Source: CAYNWT01 sp964450955
Lineage (GTDB): Bacteria > Planctomycetota > Planctomycetia > Planctomycetales > Planctomycetaceae
NCBI GenBank assembly: GCA_964450955.1
Contig: CAYVFI010000046.1
Coordinates: 1-45,676, forward strand
Direction: 5' to 3'
DNA: 45,676 bases
Shown here: in pieces, positions 32,397 to 41,697 of the stretch
Position numbering within the stretch: position 1 is the stretch's first letter
How the letters are laid out: each line of letters begins with the position of its first letter
Position numbers and translations under genes: made by a program
The notes under the pieces: model-generated
The model's input: the letters and a program-made list of their open reading frames with translations, nothing else
Database searches by the model: none
What the model was told of the DNA's origin: nothing

Positions 32397-33620
32397 TTAC
32401 TCCGCTGTCGGTTTGGCTGAAGGCTTTGCGATAAGCAGCAACAGTTGCGAGGCGAGGAAGATGGACAGAGGCAATATCCAAACGGCTTTGGCGATGTTGC
32501 ACAACAAAGCGAACCGATCCTTCTGCGCCTGATCGGCTCCCTCGTCAGGTGTAAACGCGCCCGCCACGACCAGGTAGGCAACCAGTCCGAACAGTGTATA
32601 AGTCAGTATGCCGCAGCCCATCGCCGACATTTGCGTCTTGAACTGACTGCGTTCCGACAGCGTCTCAAAGTGCATGTCGATTGTGCGCCGCCGTTTGATT
32701 GAACGCCGATGCGCGTCGACGATTTCGTGAGCACGCGTAAAGTCTGTCCAAACCAACGCGCGATCTGCCTGGCTGGTGTTTTCGCTGGTGAAGTTGGCAA
32801 TCGCGGTTGGTAACGACTCAATCCATTCGGCCGCGGTCGATTCCTGTTTTTGGTTCGAAAGCGTTTGCGGGTTTCCATCCAGCAACACCCGGGAGACGCT
32901 GCCGTCGTGTTCGAGGACGGCCTGCTGTTTCGAACCCGACACGACCAGTTTCCACCTGGGACTGGGCGATCTGGACAGAACCCAGGTGCTGTCGGTGGCA
33001 GAATTACCGGCCAGATTAATTGTGCCGGTTGCGAATCCGGCGTCATTGGTTCCCTGATACAGTGCCGTCACCTGAGTAAACGCGCCACCCATCCAACGCA
33101 GCAGGTCGGCGTCGGGCTGTAGCCAGGTTTCGACATCGGATTGCGTCAGCAGGCCGGTGTCGGCGTTTGAAATTTCGCGTTCTAACCGCAGCTGAATCAC
33201 ATCGCCAAGCTGGCCGGATTGGATGAGTTGTTTTAGTCGGTTGGCGGCCGGGTCGAGCCGGTGGCGCAGTACGGGGTACAGAGGAACCAGATTCTCGTCC
33301 CGAACCAAAGACAGTTCGTACGCTAGTGACGAACCCATGCCGGGCGACGGCACAACCACCAACGGGCGGCCGGAAGAAGCAATCTGACGTGCGGGCGGCA
33401 ACACGAGATCTTCGTGACCGGAGATGACGACAGCATCAATGCTTTCGTCCGCCAGCAGATGCTCCCACTCGTCGATTCGGCGCAGCGACGCGGATGTGGT
33501 GAGTAGTGCGGAGTCGTCTGAGAGACACGCAGCGTGGGTGACTGCGTGTTCGGCGCTTCGATGCAGCGCGTCAACGACCAAAGTTGTGTCGGATGTTTCG
33601 CCAACAATTGCGAAGTTCAT
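32397..33620 (-). CDS. Degenerate Gfo/Idh/MocA-like protein with C-terminal membrane helices
   Basis: 407 aa. The N-terminal 120 residues look like the Rossmann domain of Gfo/Idh/MocA oxidoreductases (MNFAIVGE, then SIDAVVISGHEDLVLPPAR). The Gly-rich loop is poor, and the family's EKP motif is replaced by VVVPSPG, so the catalytic Lys is missing. A middle alpha/beta domain is recognisable (GDVIQLRLERE, RWMGGAFTQV). Two membrane helices follow at about residues 334-356 and 373-397. It probably acts as a membrane-anchored binding or structural protein rather than a dehydrogenase. It sits 5 nt upstream of aroB in the same operon. Confidence 0.7.
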   Translation of the reverse strand: MNFAIVGETSDTTLVVDALHRSAEHAVTHAACLSDDSALLTTSASLRRIDEWEHLLADESIDAVVISGHEDLVLPPARQIASSGRPLVVVPSPGMGSSLAYELSLVRDENLVPLYPVLRHRLDPAANRLKQLIQSGQLGDVIQLRLEREISNADTGLLTQSDVETWLQPDADLLRWMGGAFTQVTALYQGTNDAGFATGTINLAGNSATDSTWVLSRSPSPRWKLVVSGSKQQAVLEHDGSVSRVLLDGNPQTLSNQKQESTAAEWIESLPTAIANFTSENTSQADRALVWTDFTRAHEIVDAHRRSIKRRRTIDMHFETLSERSQFKTQMSAMGCGILTYTLFGLVAYLVVAGAFTPDEGADQAQKDRFALLCNIAKAVWILPLSIFLASQLLLLIAKPSAKPTAE

Positions 33621-33889
33621 GACGAGAGTTCCACCAAGCGATAGCTAACGGTATCGCACATACCCAGCGACAACAAACGGGATTGCCGGTCTCTCATGAT
33701 TGACAACTGAGTTCTCGTTGAATCCGTTGGGATAGAAAGCGTTCGCGAAGCCCGAGCTCTCATTCGTTTTGCCGTGGACCTTCCGCCGGACTGGTCTTGA
33801 GTCCCTTGTTCGTGTGAGAACCAGTGGGGTGCCGGACTGCAACAACGGTGCAGCCAGCTACCTGAGTGGGCCAGCCTGGACACCGATGC
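33621..33889. other. Intergenic region (269 bp), no gene seen
   Basis: It separates two minus-strand genes and should contain the promoter of the Gfo/Idh-like, aroB, dgkA operon. On the plus strand there is a ttgaca-like string at 33700-33705, but it points away from the operon. Open frames here are short and shadow-like. Confidence 0.35.
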
Positions 33890-35164
33890 TTAGAACCCTT
33901 CGTCCACGGCTGGTCGTTGCACTTCGACTTTGATCGTGGTCTCGAGCGTTTCCAGCCATCGCTTCGAGTCTTCCATGCGGCCCAGTTTTTCGTAGAACGT
34001 CGCGAAGGCCTTCACAGCTTCTGGCTTGGGCAAAAGGTCGATGGCATTATGGAGCCCGTTTTGCACAACCGGTTCCATGACAATCTCCAGCAGACTTTTG
34101 TATTTGGCTTCCAGTTCTTTCGCTCGTTCAGCCTCACCGGCTTTTCGGGCACAGCCCACGTGCGAACCTTGAAACCTCTGATCAACCGGAGCCGGCCAGG
34201 ACTTGGCCGCTTCGTCGTAGTGAAGCATGGCCTTCTTGAAGTCGCCATCGCTGTGCTCTGCCACTATCGCCGCAGTCCGGTGATACAGATGCCCCTCTTC
34301 GGGATGCGCCCATGCCGCGAATTCCTGCTCCGCCGCTTCAATACTTCCCATAAAGATGAGACCGCGGATTAACTGAAACGAATAGAATGCATCCGCGGAA
34401 GCCTTATCAATTTCCTGATCCGGCTGACCTTCCACTTTCCCCTGCAGAAAGCCAACTGCTTCCGGCGAAGTGCCTCCGTCAAGGAAGCTGGAAGCAATCG
34501 CAGCGCGGGGTGCAGGAGCCGACGGTTCTAATGTCATGAAGCGGCCGTACCGCAGCATCTCGGCATCCGGATTCTCTTTCAGTCCAAGAGTCTCGTCGTA
34601 CGGTTCGTTCATGGAGAATGGTTCGAACTGACTGATGTACCACCGTCGCATGACGTCAATTCGCTTGTGGGGCGGGGTGTTCTCATAAGTGATGTTGTAG
34701 AACTTCTCAGACGCCATAAAGCGACGAGTCAACTGGAAGATGTACAACATCATCTCGCTGCATCGCAGATCGTTGGGAGCGATCGCCAACGCACGTCGCG
34801 CGTAGTTTTCGCCGCGTTGCACTTCGTGTAGCAACTGCACAGACAGTTCAGCCTGCTGAAGCCGCGCGATTAGTGCTTCGTCAGCCGAATCGGGAATCCC
34901 GTCCAGGACTTCGATAATCTCTTCAGTCCCACGAACCCCTTGGCGCAGCGGGTCAGACTGCATTGCTTCGGCCAGCAATAAAATCGCAGTGGCGTCGTCA
35001 GGGTAGTCCTTGACGTGGTCCTCCAACATTTTGGTGGCTCGGCTGTAGTTTCCTTCCTTCAGCAGCCTTGTTGCGGCTTCAACGGTCGGCTCGGACTGTG
35101 TCCAAACCGTAACCCCGATCGCCAGAACCAGTAACATGGCAAAACCCACGGCAAACTTCGTCAT
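33890..35164 (-). CDS. Membrane-anchored TPR protein
   Basis: 424 aa. An N-terminal hydrophobic segment (residues 3-22, KFAVGFAMLLVLAIGVTVWT) is an uncleaved anchor or signal peptide. TPR-type helical repeats follow: ATRLLKEGNYSRATKMLEDH, ARRALAIAPNDLRCSEMMLY and ADAFYSFQLIRGLIFMGSIE. No catalytic motif is seen. It is on the same strand as, and downstream of, the CRTAC1-type lipoprotein (190-bp gap). TPR proteins are frequently paired with CRTAC1 proteins in planctomycetes, which suggests the two interact at the periplasmic face. Confidence 0.8.
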   Translation of the reverse strand: MTKFAVGFAMLLVLAIGVTVWTQSEPTVEAATRLLKEGNYSRATKMLEDHVKDYPDDATAILLLAEAMQSDPLRQGVRGTEEIIEVLDGIPDSADEALIARLQQAELSVQLLHEVQRGENYARRALAIAPNDLRCSEMMLYIFQLTRRFMASEKFYNITYENTPPHKRIDVMRRWYISQFEPFSMNEPYDETLGLKENPDAEMLRYGRFMTLEPSAPAPRAAIASSFLDGGTSPEAVGFLQGKVEGQPDQEIDKASADAFYSFQLIRGLIFMGSIEAAEQEFAAWAHPEEGHLYHRTAAIVAEHSDGDFKKAMLHYDEAAKSWPAPVDQRFQGSHVGCARKAGEAERAKELEAKYKSLLEIVMEPVVQNGLHNAIDLLPKPEAVKAFATFYEKLGRMEDSKRWLETLETTIKVEVQRPAVDEGF

Positions 35165-35354
35165 CGTCGTCTCTTAATCGGAAACCAAATGGGCGAAGGC
35201 CGATTCGCCAAAAATCACCCTCTGGGAAAACTACCCTCTAAAGAGTACGTAAGTCCTGAGTGTGGTGGTAGCGGGCAAGTCGACCCGGGACGTCTATTTT
35301 TCCGGCAATTCGTCAACCTGCTGGTACGACCGAAACAACCAATCCGTTGGAATA

Positions 35355-37136
35355 TTACCAGACAGCGGGTTCAGCCGAGTCTGGTGAGACACGCCAATAC
35401 TGGTTTCGCGTCAGGGCTTTCAGTTCCTTCGTCTCGCCGCCAGGAAACACGATTGTGACGTCCACGTCGCTGGTTCCGTCCGGCAGAGCCACCAGCAGTC
35501 TGGGGTCAGCCACGCACAGATAACTGCTACCCGACTTCAACGGAATTTTTCTGTTGAGTTGTCCACACCGGACGATCACATGTCCGCCGGCCGTGCCGCA
35601 TCGATCGCCCGAAACCACATCCAGTCCGATCCAGTTCGCAGTCGGCATCCGGTCTTCCAGCAGACTAAAAGGGTGCGTGATGTGACCGATGCCAATGTCA
35701 TGGTCGCCGTCGTTGTCAAAGTCGACGGTGGCCGAACCTCGACCCAGCACCTCTCGTTTAAAGTACGGACCACACCGCTGTGAGACATCCGTGAACCGTC
35801 CCTTGCCGTTGTTCAACAGTATCTGACCGGTCATTTCGTTCGGTATGTGATTCGGTCCCAGCACATGTCCATTGGTGACAAACACATCCGGAGAACCGTC
35901 GCGGTTGATATCCAAAACGCTAATCCCGAACCCCAGGAAGAATTCACTTAACGCCGCAATGCGCGATCGGTAGCTGTCGTCTGCAAAAAGGAGAACACCA
36001 TCGCCACCCAGGTTGCGGTACAAAGTGTTCTTCTTTTCGTAATAGTGAGTCAGCATGAAATCAAACTTATGGTCACCGTCGAAGTCGGCGCAAGCGATCC
36101 CCATGCCGGCTTCTTTCCGCCCCATGCCGCTGGTGGCAACGCCTGCAGACACCGCCTGGTCAGACCATGTCCCATCATCATTCCGCGCGAATAATCCGTT
36201 CGGGGTGAGGTCCCTTGCCGCCATAATTTCGGGCTTTGCGTCGTCATTGAGATCGACCGCGGTGACCCCCAGCGTGTAAACAGGATCGACGGTGAATCCC
36301 AGTTCTTCGGTGGCGTCTTTAAACGTACCGTCGCCATTGTTGACGAAAACTCTGTCAGGTTGTGGCGGCAGTTTGTTGGGACCACAGTATCCGGGGCCAC
36401 TGTTGTAATTACAGACTTCGCTGGATTCGATTGTGACTTCGGCGTAAGCACCAACAAACAAATCGGGCAGGCGATCGTCGTTCGCGTCGAACCACAAACA
36501 GCCTGTGCTCCAATCGGTGTTCGCCAGAACCTTCGATGTCACGGATTCGAAAGTGCCATCGCCATTGTTACGGTACAACGCGTTGGCGCCGTAATTGGCG
36601 ATGTACAGATCGGGAAAACCATCGACGTCGAAGTCGCCAACAGCGACGCCAAATCCGTATCCCGTATCGCCAGCACCGGGTTCTTTGATGCGTTCAAACG
36701 AACCGGCGACATTTCGAAACAGCTGGTTTTGAATGTTGTCCTGGGGCGAAGCAACCACGTTGCCGTTTAACAAATACAGGTCCTGTGTCCCGTCCAGGTC
36801 GTAGTCAAACCAGGCCATCGTGCTGACCATTGATTCCACAATGAGATACCGATCCGGGACAATATCTGCGTGGTATTGAAAGTTCACACCCAACTGTTCC
36901 GCCACGTCCACCAGGTCAATCGGCGTCGTGTCTTCTTTTTCTTTTGGCTTCTCGGGCACTTTGGGCTTCGGAACCGTGGCAACTTTTTTTCCCTGTTTGG
37001 GCAGCTTCGTGCCGGGTCCGGTTTTCGCTTCACTCTTCTTTGCAGAGCCTTTGCCACAACCAACCATGGTTGTCGCCATGCCGAGGATCAACAAAAACGC
37101 CATCCAGGGTGCGGGTTTGGAACTCAGTTTCAACAT
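35355..37136 (-). CDS. CRTAC1-type lipoprotein with FG-GAP/VCBS repeats and ASPIC/UnbV domain
   Basis: 593 aa from the ATG at 37136. The signal peptide ends in a lipobox (TTMVGC), so the protein is a lipoprotein. A Lys/Pro-rich linker follows (KKVATVPKPKVPEKPK), then repeated FG-GAP/VCBS units with Ca-binding-type loops, for example DYDLDGTQDLYLLNG, GDFDVDGFPDLYIANYG and DINRDGSPDVFVTNGH. These units form a beta-propeller. The last 75 residues are an ASPIC/UnbV domain (SGSSYLCVADPRLLVALPDG). The function of bacterial members is not settled; adhesion or substrate binding at the surface is likely. An in-frame ATG at 37196 would precede the signal peptide and is not preferred. Confidence 0.9.
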   Translation of the reverse strand: MLKLSSKPAPWMAFLLILGMATTMVGCGKGSAKKSEAKTGPGTKLPKQGKKVATVPKPKVPEKPKEKEDTTPIDLVDVAEQLGVNFQYHADIVPDRYLIVESMVSTMAWFDYDLDGTQDLYLLNGNVVASPQDNIQNQLFRNVAGSFERIKEPGAGDTGYGFGVAVGDFDVDGFPDLYIANYGANALYRNNGDGTFESVTSKVLANTDWSTGCLWFDANDDRLPDLFVGAYAEVTIESSEVCNYNSGPGYCGPNKLPPQPDRVFVNNGDGTFKDATEELGFTVDPVYTLGVTAVDLNDDAKPEIMAARDLTPNGLFARNDDGTWSDQAVSAGVATSGMGRKEAGMGIACADFDGDHKFDFMLTHYYEKKNTLYRNLGGDGVLLFADDSYRSRIAALSEFFLGFGISVLDINRDGSPDVFVTNGHVLGPNHIPNEMTGQILLNNGKGRFTDVSQRCGPYFKREVLGRGSATVDFDNDGDHDIGIGHITHPFSLLEDRMPTANWIGLDVVSGDRCGTAGGHVIVRCGQLNRKIPLKSGSSYLCVADPRLLVALPDGTSDVDVTIVFPGGETKELKALTRNQYWRVSPDSAEPAVW

Positions 37137-37286
37137 GCGTGCAAAGTTCAAAATCAAGTGTCTCAATTGCGGCTCCTGCCGGCATTGCCGAGCCAACAGA
37201 GTGAGGGAAGCCTATGCCGAGAACATCCGGCTGGGTTCAGCTATGATAAGATTTTTGATCCACGAAGGCACTGCGACACCGAATAA

Positions 37287-38660
37287 ATGAAACGCATCGG
37301 AATACTGACCGCAGGCGGCGACACGCCTGCTTTGAACGCAACTATTCAGGGAGCCGTCGAACGGGCGAATCAGCACAAAGTCGAGGTCTACGGTTTTCTG
37401 CGAGGCTATGCGGGACTGATTGACACTCAGGTGCCGCACGTGCGTCTGAATCCGCTGTTCACCACAATCCCGGAACTTGACCCGTGCTACGGCGGAACCA
37501 TTCTTGGTTCCTCCCGAACTTACGTTGACCGTACGTCCAACTGTTTGCCCGATATCGAATCGAACCTGAAGAAGCTGGGAATTGAGGGGCTTATTTGCAT
37601 TGGCGGGGATGGAACCATCAACGGCATGCAGCCGATTTCCGAGTTCCTGCCATGCGTTCTGGCGCCCAAGACAATCGACAACGACCTCGGCCTCAACTAT
37701 ATCGATGAAGCCAACGAGTATGTGCAGAACGCGGCTACTGACGCATCAGAGGTTTTTCTCCAACGATCTCGCCAAAAAATCCGGCAGGAAGAGATCATCA
37801 ATTACGCGACACCGGGCTACGCCACGGCCGTGTTTGTTGTGGCCCAGTCGATTCAGCGGATTCGCACGACGGCCGAAAGTCACCGCCGCATCGTGATCAT
37901 TGAAGTCATGGGCCGGCAGTCGGGCTACATCGCGTTAGGGTCAGCTTACGGCCAACCAGATATCATTTTGGTTCCTGAGGAACCGCTTAACCTGAACGCG
38001 TTGGAACGCCGAGTTCGCGAATTGTACGAACTGCAGCATCACGTGGTCATTGTGGCTGGTGAAGGTGTCGTCGGCGAAGACGGACAACCACTGGGCGACA
38101 TTGCCGAAAGCTTCGACCCTGCTGGCAACATCAAGTACGACGGTGCCGCCGAGTCACTTAAGAAGATTCTTGACGAGCGACTGGAAGACAGCTTCTTCTC
38201 GACCGCCAGACGACTTGAAACAGCCAACTCGGCCATCTTCACTCGAAAGGTCGGGCACACTCAACGCGGTGGCCGGCCGGTTCTTTTCGACCGCTTCTAT
38301 GCGACGCAACTTGGCGGCAACGCCGTCGACCTATTGCTGGACCGCCGCAACAACTGCATTTCGACATTGCAGTGGAGTGAAGCCGAAGGCTTCTTTGTGG
38401 ATTCTGTCGAAGCCAACAAGCTTCGCGATCAGTGGGGCGAAATCCATCCACGCTCATTGCACGAATCTTTGTACGACGAAGAACGCTACTGCGTCTCTGA
38501 ATTTGGCGTCGAATATCTAAAGCCCATCTTTCGCAACGCTGTGGGCTGGGACGATGTCGAACACCTGCGTCGGGGAATCTTCAGCCGCCAAAACCTGTCC
38601 GGCCGTTACCAAAGCAAGAACGTCGATATCTCAAAGCGCGTTCGCAGACTTTCGGACTAA
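37287..38660 (+). CDS. 6-phosphofructokinase, long (group III-like) form
   Basis: 457 aa; phosphorylates fructose 6-phosphate in glycolysis. Family motifs: TAGGDTPALNA (residues 8-18), ICIGGDGT (103-110), APKTIDNDLG (126-135, catalytic D131) and VMGRQSGYIA. The residue after GGD is Gly (G109), which favours ATP, while the Lys in PKTIDND (K128) is the state usually found in PPi-dependent enzymes. This Gly/Lys pairing is known in ATP-dependent group III members, so ATP is the more likely donor. A tatgat -10-like string lies at 37242-37247, but no clear -35 is seen. The next gene starts 2 nt after the stop. Confidence 0.9.
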   Translation: MKRIGILTAGGDTPALNATIQGAVERANQHKVEVYGFLRGYAGLIDTQVPHVRLNPLFTTIPELDPCYGGTILGSSRTYVDRTSNCLPDIESNLKKLGIEGLICIGGDGTINGMQPISEFLPCVLAPKTIDNDLGLNYIDEANEYVQNAATDASEVFLQRSRQKIRQEEIINYATPGYATAVFVVAQSIQRIRTTAESHRRIVIIEVMGRQSGYIALGSAYGQPDIILVPEEPLNLNALERRVRELYELQHHVVIVAGEGVVGEDGQPLGDIAESFDPAGNIKYDGAAESLKKILDERLEDSFFSTARRLETANSAIFTRKVGHTQRGGRPVLFDRFYATQLGGNAVDLLLDRRNNCISTLQWSEAEGFFVDSVEANKLRDQWGEIHPRSLHESLYDEERYCVSEFGVEYLKPIFRNAVGWDDVEHLRRGIFSRQNLSGRYQSKNVDISKRVRRLSD

Positions 38661-38662
38661 TC

Positions 38663-39700
38663 ATGCCGGAACCAGGCAGATACCAAAAGCAAATCCTGTT
38701 TTCCGGCATTGGAGAAGCAGGCCAGGCCGCGCTGGCAAAAGCGCGGGTGCTGGTTTGTGGCTGCGGTGCACTGGGCAGCGTTTTGGTAGACACCCTGACC
38801 CGCGCGGGTGTGGGCTTCATTCGAATTGTGGACCGCGACTTTGTCGAACTGACGAATCTTCAGCGACAGGTTCTGTTTGACGAAGAAGACGTTGCCAAAC
38901 GTGTTCCGAAAGCGATCGCTGCCGGCAATCGATTGCGCAAGATCAATTCTGATATCGAAATCGAATCGATTGTCGCGGACGTCAACTACACCAACATCGC
39001 CGAACTTGCCGCAGGCGTTGATCTGATTCTTGATGGAACCGACAACTTTGAGGTTCGATTCCTGATCAACGACTACTGCCACGAAAGCGGTACGCCGTGG
39101 ATTTACACCGGATGCGTGGGCAGCCACGGGCAAACCATGACAGTGTTCCCCGGCAAAACGGCGTGCCTGCGCTGTCTGATTGACACGGTCCCCGAACCTG
39201 GAGCAACAGAAACATGCGATACAGCGGGCGTGCTGGGACCAGCGATTAACGTCATCGCATCGTTGGAAGCTGTTGACGCGTTGAAGATTCTGTCAGGACA
39301 ACCAGAACTCATTGAACCGGTCCTGAAGGTCGTCGATGTCTGGGACACCAGCGTACGCAGGATGAACGTCAGCAACCTTCGAGAAACGGCGAAGTGCCCC
39401 GCATGCTTTGAAGGCGAACGCATCTGGCTGGAAGGCCGCTCGGGTTCGCATTCGTCGGTACTGTGCGGCCGTAACGCGGTTCAAATCACTCCCGCCGAAC
39501 CCGCAAAGCTGTCACTGTCGGAAATGGCGAAACGCCTTGGTTCTTCCGGTGTTGTGACTCAGAATCCGTTTCTGCTTCGGCTACAACTTAGCGAACCGGA
39601 CTACGATGTGACCGTGTTTTCAGATGGTCGAGCCATCATCAAAGGCACCGAAGACGTTACCGTGGCCCGTGGGGTGTACTCGCGGTATATCGGTTCGTAG
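38663..39700 (+). CDS. ThiF/MoeB/HesA-family adenylyltransferase
   Basis: 345 aa, an E1-like enzyme that adenylates the C-terminal Gly of a ubiquitin-like sulfur carrier (ThiS or MoaD) for thiamine or molybdopterin synthesis. The nucleotide-binding loop is CGCGALGS (32-39); DRDFVELTNLQRQ (57-69) and DGTDNFEVR are the ATP/Mg contacts. Zinc ligands are CLRC and CPAC, and the reactive Cys is probably that of ETCDTAG. A C-terminal extension of about 85 residues (VLCGRNAVQI and onwards) is as found in longer ThiF proteins. The partner carrier is not in the window, so ThiF and MoeB cannot be told apart. It is 2 nt from the phosphofructokinase gene. Confidence 0.88.
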   Translation: MPEPGRYQKQILFSGIGEAGQAALAKARVLVCGCGALGSVLVDTLTRAGVGFIRIVDRDFVELTNLQRQVLFDEEDVAKRVPKAIAAGNRLRKINSDIEIESIVADVNYTNIAELAAGVDLILDGTDNFEVRFLINDYCHESGTPWIYTGCVGSHGQTMTVFPGKTACLRCLIDTVPEPGATETCDTAGVLGPAINVIASLEAVDALKILSGQPELIEPVLKVVDVWDTSVRRMNVSNLRETAKCPACFEGERIWLEGRSGSHSSVLCGRNAVQITPAEPAKLSLSEMAKRLGSSGVVTQNPFLLRLQLSEPDYDVTVFSDGRAIIKGTEDVTVARGVYSRYIGS

Positions 39701-39840
39701 TTAACAACGGCGACTGCGTGCGGTTCAGGAAGAGGCCCGCAGTGAAGTGAATGCCAGTGACTTTCCCTTTCGCCACCGGCGCAAAGTCGGGAGCGAAAAA
39801 TCTAAAGTCGATGACCATGTCGACAACCGCTGAATCAACA

Positions 39841-40707
39841 ATGTTCGAACGCATCAAAACACTTCTGGAACTCATCCGTTTCAGCCACACCCTGTTTGCT
39901 TTGCCCTTCGCATTGCTGTCAGCAATCGTCGCATGGTCCTTGCCCGACACTGTGTTTCACTGGCAGCAGCTGGTCGGAATCCTGCTATGCATGGTCTTCG
40001 CGCGATCGGCAGCGATGGCGTTCAATCGTCTTGTCGATCGTGATGTGGACGCTGGCAACGAACGCACGGCTGGCCGACACATCCCTGCGGGACTGATTTC
40101 CGTTGCAGCCGTGCGGACATTCACCATCGTGTGCTCGATTGGCTTCATCGCATCGACATTGTTATTCCTGCCGAATCGATGGCCCATCTACCTGTCGGTT
40201 CCCGTGCTGCTATTCCTGCTGGGATACTCGTATGCAAAGCGCTGGACCAATTGGTGCCACTACTGGTTATCCGCAGCACTGATGATGTCACCCATCGCAA
40301 CATGGATCGCGTTGCGTGGCGAGGTCACAACGGTTCCGCTGCTTCTGGCGGGCGTCGTCTTCTTCTGGGTCGGCGGTTTCGACATCATCTACGCGTGTCA
40401 GGATTCGGGGTTCGACAAAGAACACGGCCTACACAGCATTCCGTCAAAGTTTGGAATCCCAACATCGTTGCGAATGGCCGCGTTCAGCCATGTGATTGCG
40501 GTCGCGTGCCTGTTTTGCCTGTGGCACTTCGGCAATTTCGGGTCCATCTTCCTCGGCGGAGTTGTACTGGTGACACTGCTGCTGGCATGGGAACATTCGC
40601 TGGTGCGCCCCGACGATCTCACGCGCGTCAACATCGCATTCTTTAACGCCAATGTCATTATCAGCGTAGGACTACTTGTGACGGGCGCGATTGATGTTTG
40701 GATTTGA
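39841..40707 (+). CDS. UbiA-family prenyltransferase (MqnP/4-hydroxybenzoate type)
   Basis: 288 aa from the ATG at 39841 (alternatives 39817, 39811 and 39751); polytopic integral membrane protein. The two Asp-rich prenyl-diphosphate motifs are NRLVDRDVDAGNERTAGR (first, near residue 62) and DIIYACQDSGFDKEHGLHSIP-type sequence (second, near residue 181). LIRFSHTLFALPFAL is the usual N-terminal helix. The family attaches polyprenyl chains to aromatic rings in quinone synthesis. In planctomycetes the futalosine menaquinone route (MqnP) is the probable context, but ubiquinone-type UbiA cannot be excluded by sequence alone. Confidence 0.88.
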   Translation: MFERIKTLLELIRFSHTLFALPFALLSAIVAWSLPDTVFHWQQLVGILLCMVFARSAAMAFNRLVDRDVDAGNERTAGRHIPAGLISVAAVRTFTIVCSIGFIASTLLFLPNRWPIYLSVPVLLFLLGYSYAKRWTNWCHYWLSAALMMSPIATWIALRGEVTTVPLLLAGVVFFWVGGFDIIYACQDSGFDKEHGLHSIPSKFGIPTSLRMAAFSHVIAVACLFCLWHFGNFGSIFLGGVVLVTLLLAWEHSLVRPDDLTRVNIAFFNANVIISVGLLVTGAIDVWI

Positions 40708-40886
40708 GGCCCGTTTGCGTGCTGCTTCGGAATGTGAGACATTCGCCAAACACGAGGATATAGTTGGCAGCGGCCTGAACGAGTCACAGCACCCACCATC
40801 GTGCCCCGGTGGCCCTGGTCGACAATGGGAAGCTTTGTATTAATCGCGGCGCCGGAACCAATCGGCACACCGCCCGAAGGTAACAG

Positions 40887-41696
40887 ATGGATTTCTTACA
40901 ACTCGCCGATCGCACATTCCTGGTGCTCGGTGTGGCCAACCGAAAAAGTATTGCATGGCAAACCGCGAAGGTGCTGACTGAAGCCGGCGCGAAAGTCGTA
41001 TATTCGGTTCGGTCAGAACAACGCAAACAAAGCCTGGCCAAAATGGTCGGAGACGATTCATCGATCTACGTTTGCGACGTCGAACATCAGGATCAGATCG
41101 ACTCACTACGTGACCAGGTCGCAGCCGATGTCGATCAGTTAAGCGGCATCGTGCATTCGATCGCGTTCGCAGATTATTCAGCAGGCTGGCTTCCATTTCA
41201 CGAAACGCCACGATCTGCGTTCCTGCAGGCTGTCGATATTTCATGCTACTCGCTGATTGCAGTCTCGAACGCGTTCAAGGATCTACTTGACCCGGAAACC
41301 GGCAGTGTTGTCACGATCTCTATTTCGACGACAAAGATGGCCGCGGAAAACTACGGCTACATGGCTCCTGTCAAAGCCGCGCTTGATTCGACAGTGTGCT
41401 TTCTGGCAAAGTCGTTTTCGAAGTTCTCATCGGTCCGTTTCAATGCACTGTGCCCGGGGCTTCTAAAGACATCCGCGTCCGCAGGCATCCCCGGCTATGT
41501 CGACAGCTACCTGTTTGCCGAAAAAGCCACGCTGCGCAAGCGGGGTCTCAAGACAGAAGAAGTTGGAAACACGGCCGCATTCCTGCTTAGTCCACGCTCC
41601 TCCGGCATCAACGCGCAAGGCATTGTGTTAGACGCGGGCATGGCCATTAATTACTTCGACGACGAACTCATCAAGCCCGATCAAACGGCGGATTGA
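40887..41696 (+). CDS. FabI-like enoyl-ACP reductase / SDR family oxidoreductase
   Basis: 269 aa. The N-terminus LADRTFLVLGVANRKSIAWQ is the characteristic FabI NADH-binding start (GVANxxSIAW). The active site keeps Tyr and Lys with the expected spacing in NYGYMAPVKA (Y-x6-K). The other Tyr that FabI carries 10 residues earlier (SY in SYLGAER) is not conserved here; the aligned stretch reads SISTTKM. PGLLKTSASAGIPGY is the mobile substrate loop. A role in fatty acid elongation is likely, but the altered site makes a different SDR substrate possible. It is followed after one base by the GT39-like gene. Confidence 0.78.
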   Translation: MDFLQLADRTFLVLGVANRKSIAWQTAKVLTEAGAKVVYSVRSEQRKQSLAKMVGDDSSIYVCDVEHQDQIDSLRDQVAADVDQLSGIVHSIAFADYSAGWLPFHETPRSAFLQAVDISCYSLIAVSNAFKDLLDPETGSVVTISISTTKMAAENYGYMAPVKAALDSTVCFLAKSFSKFSSVRFNALCPGLLKTSASAGIPGYVDSYLFAEKATLRKRGLKTEEVGNTAAFLLSPRSSGINAQGIVLDAGMAINYFDDELIKPDQTAD

Positions 41697-41697
41697 T

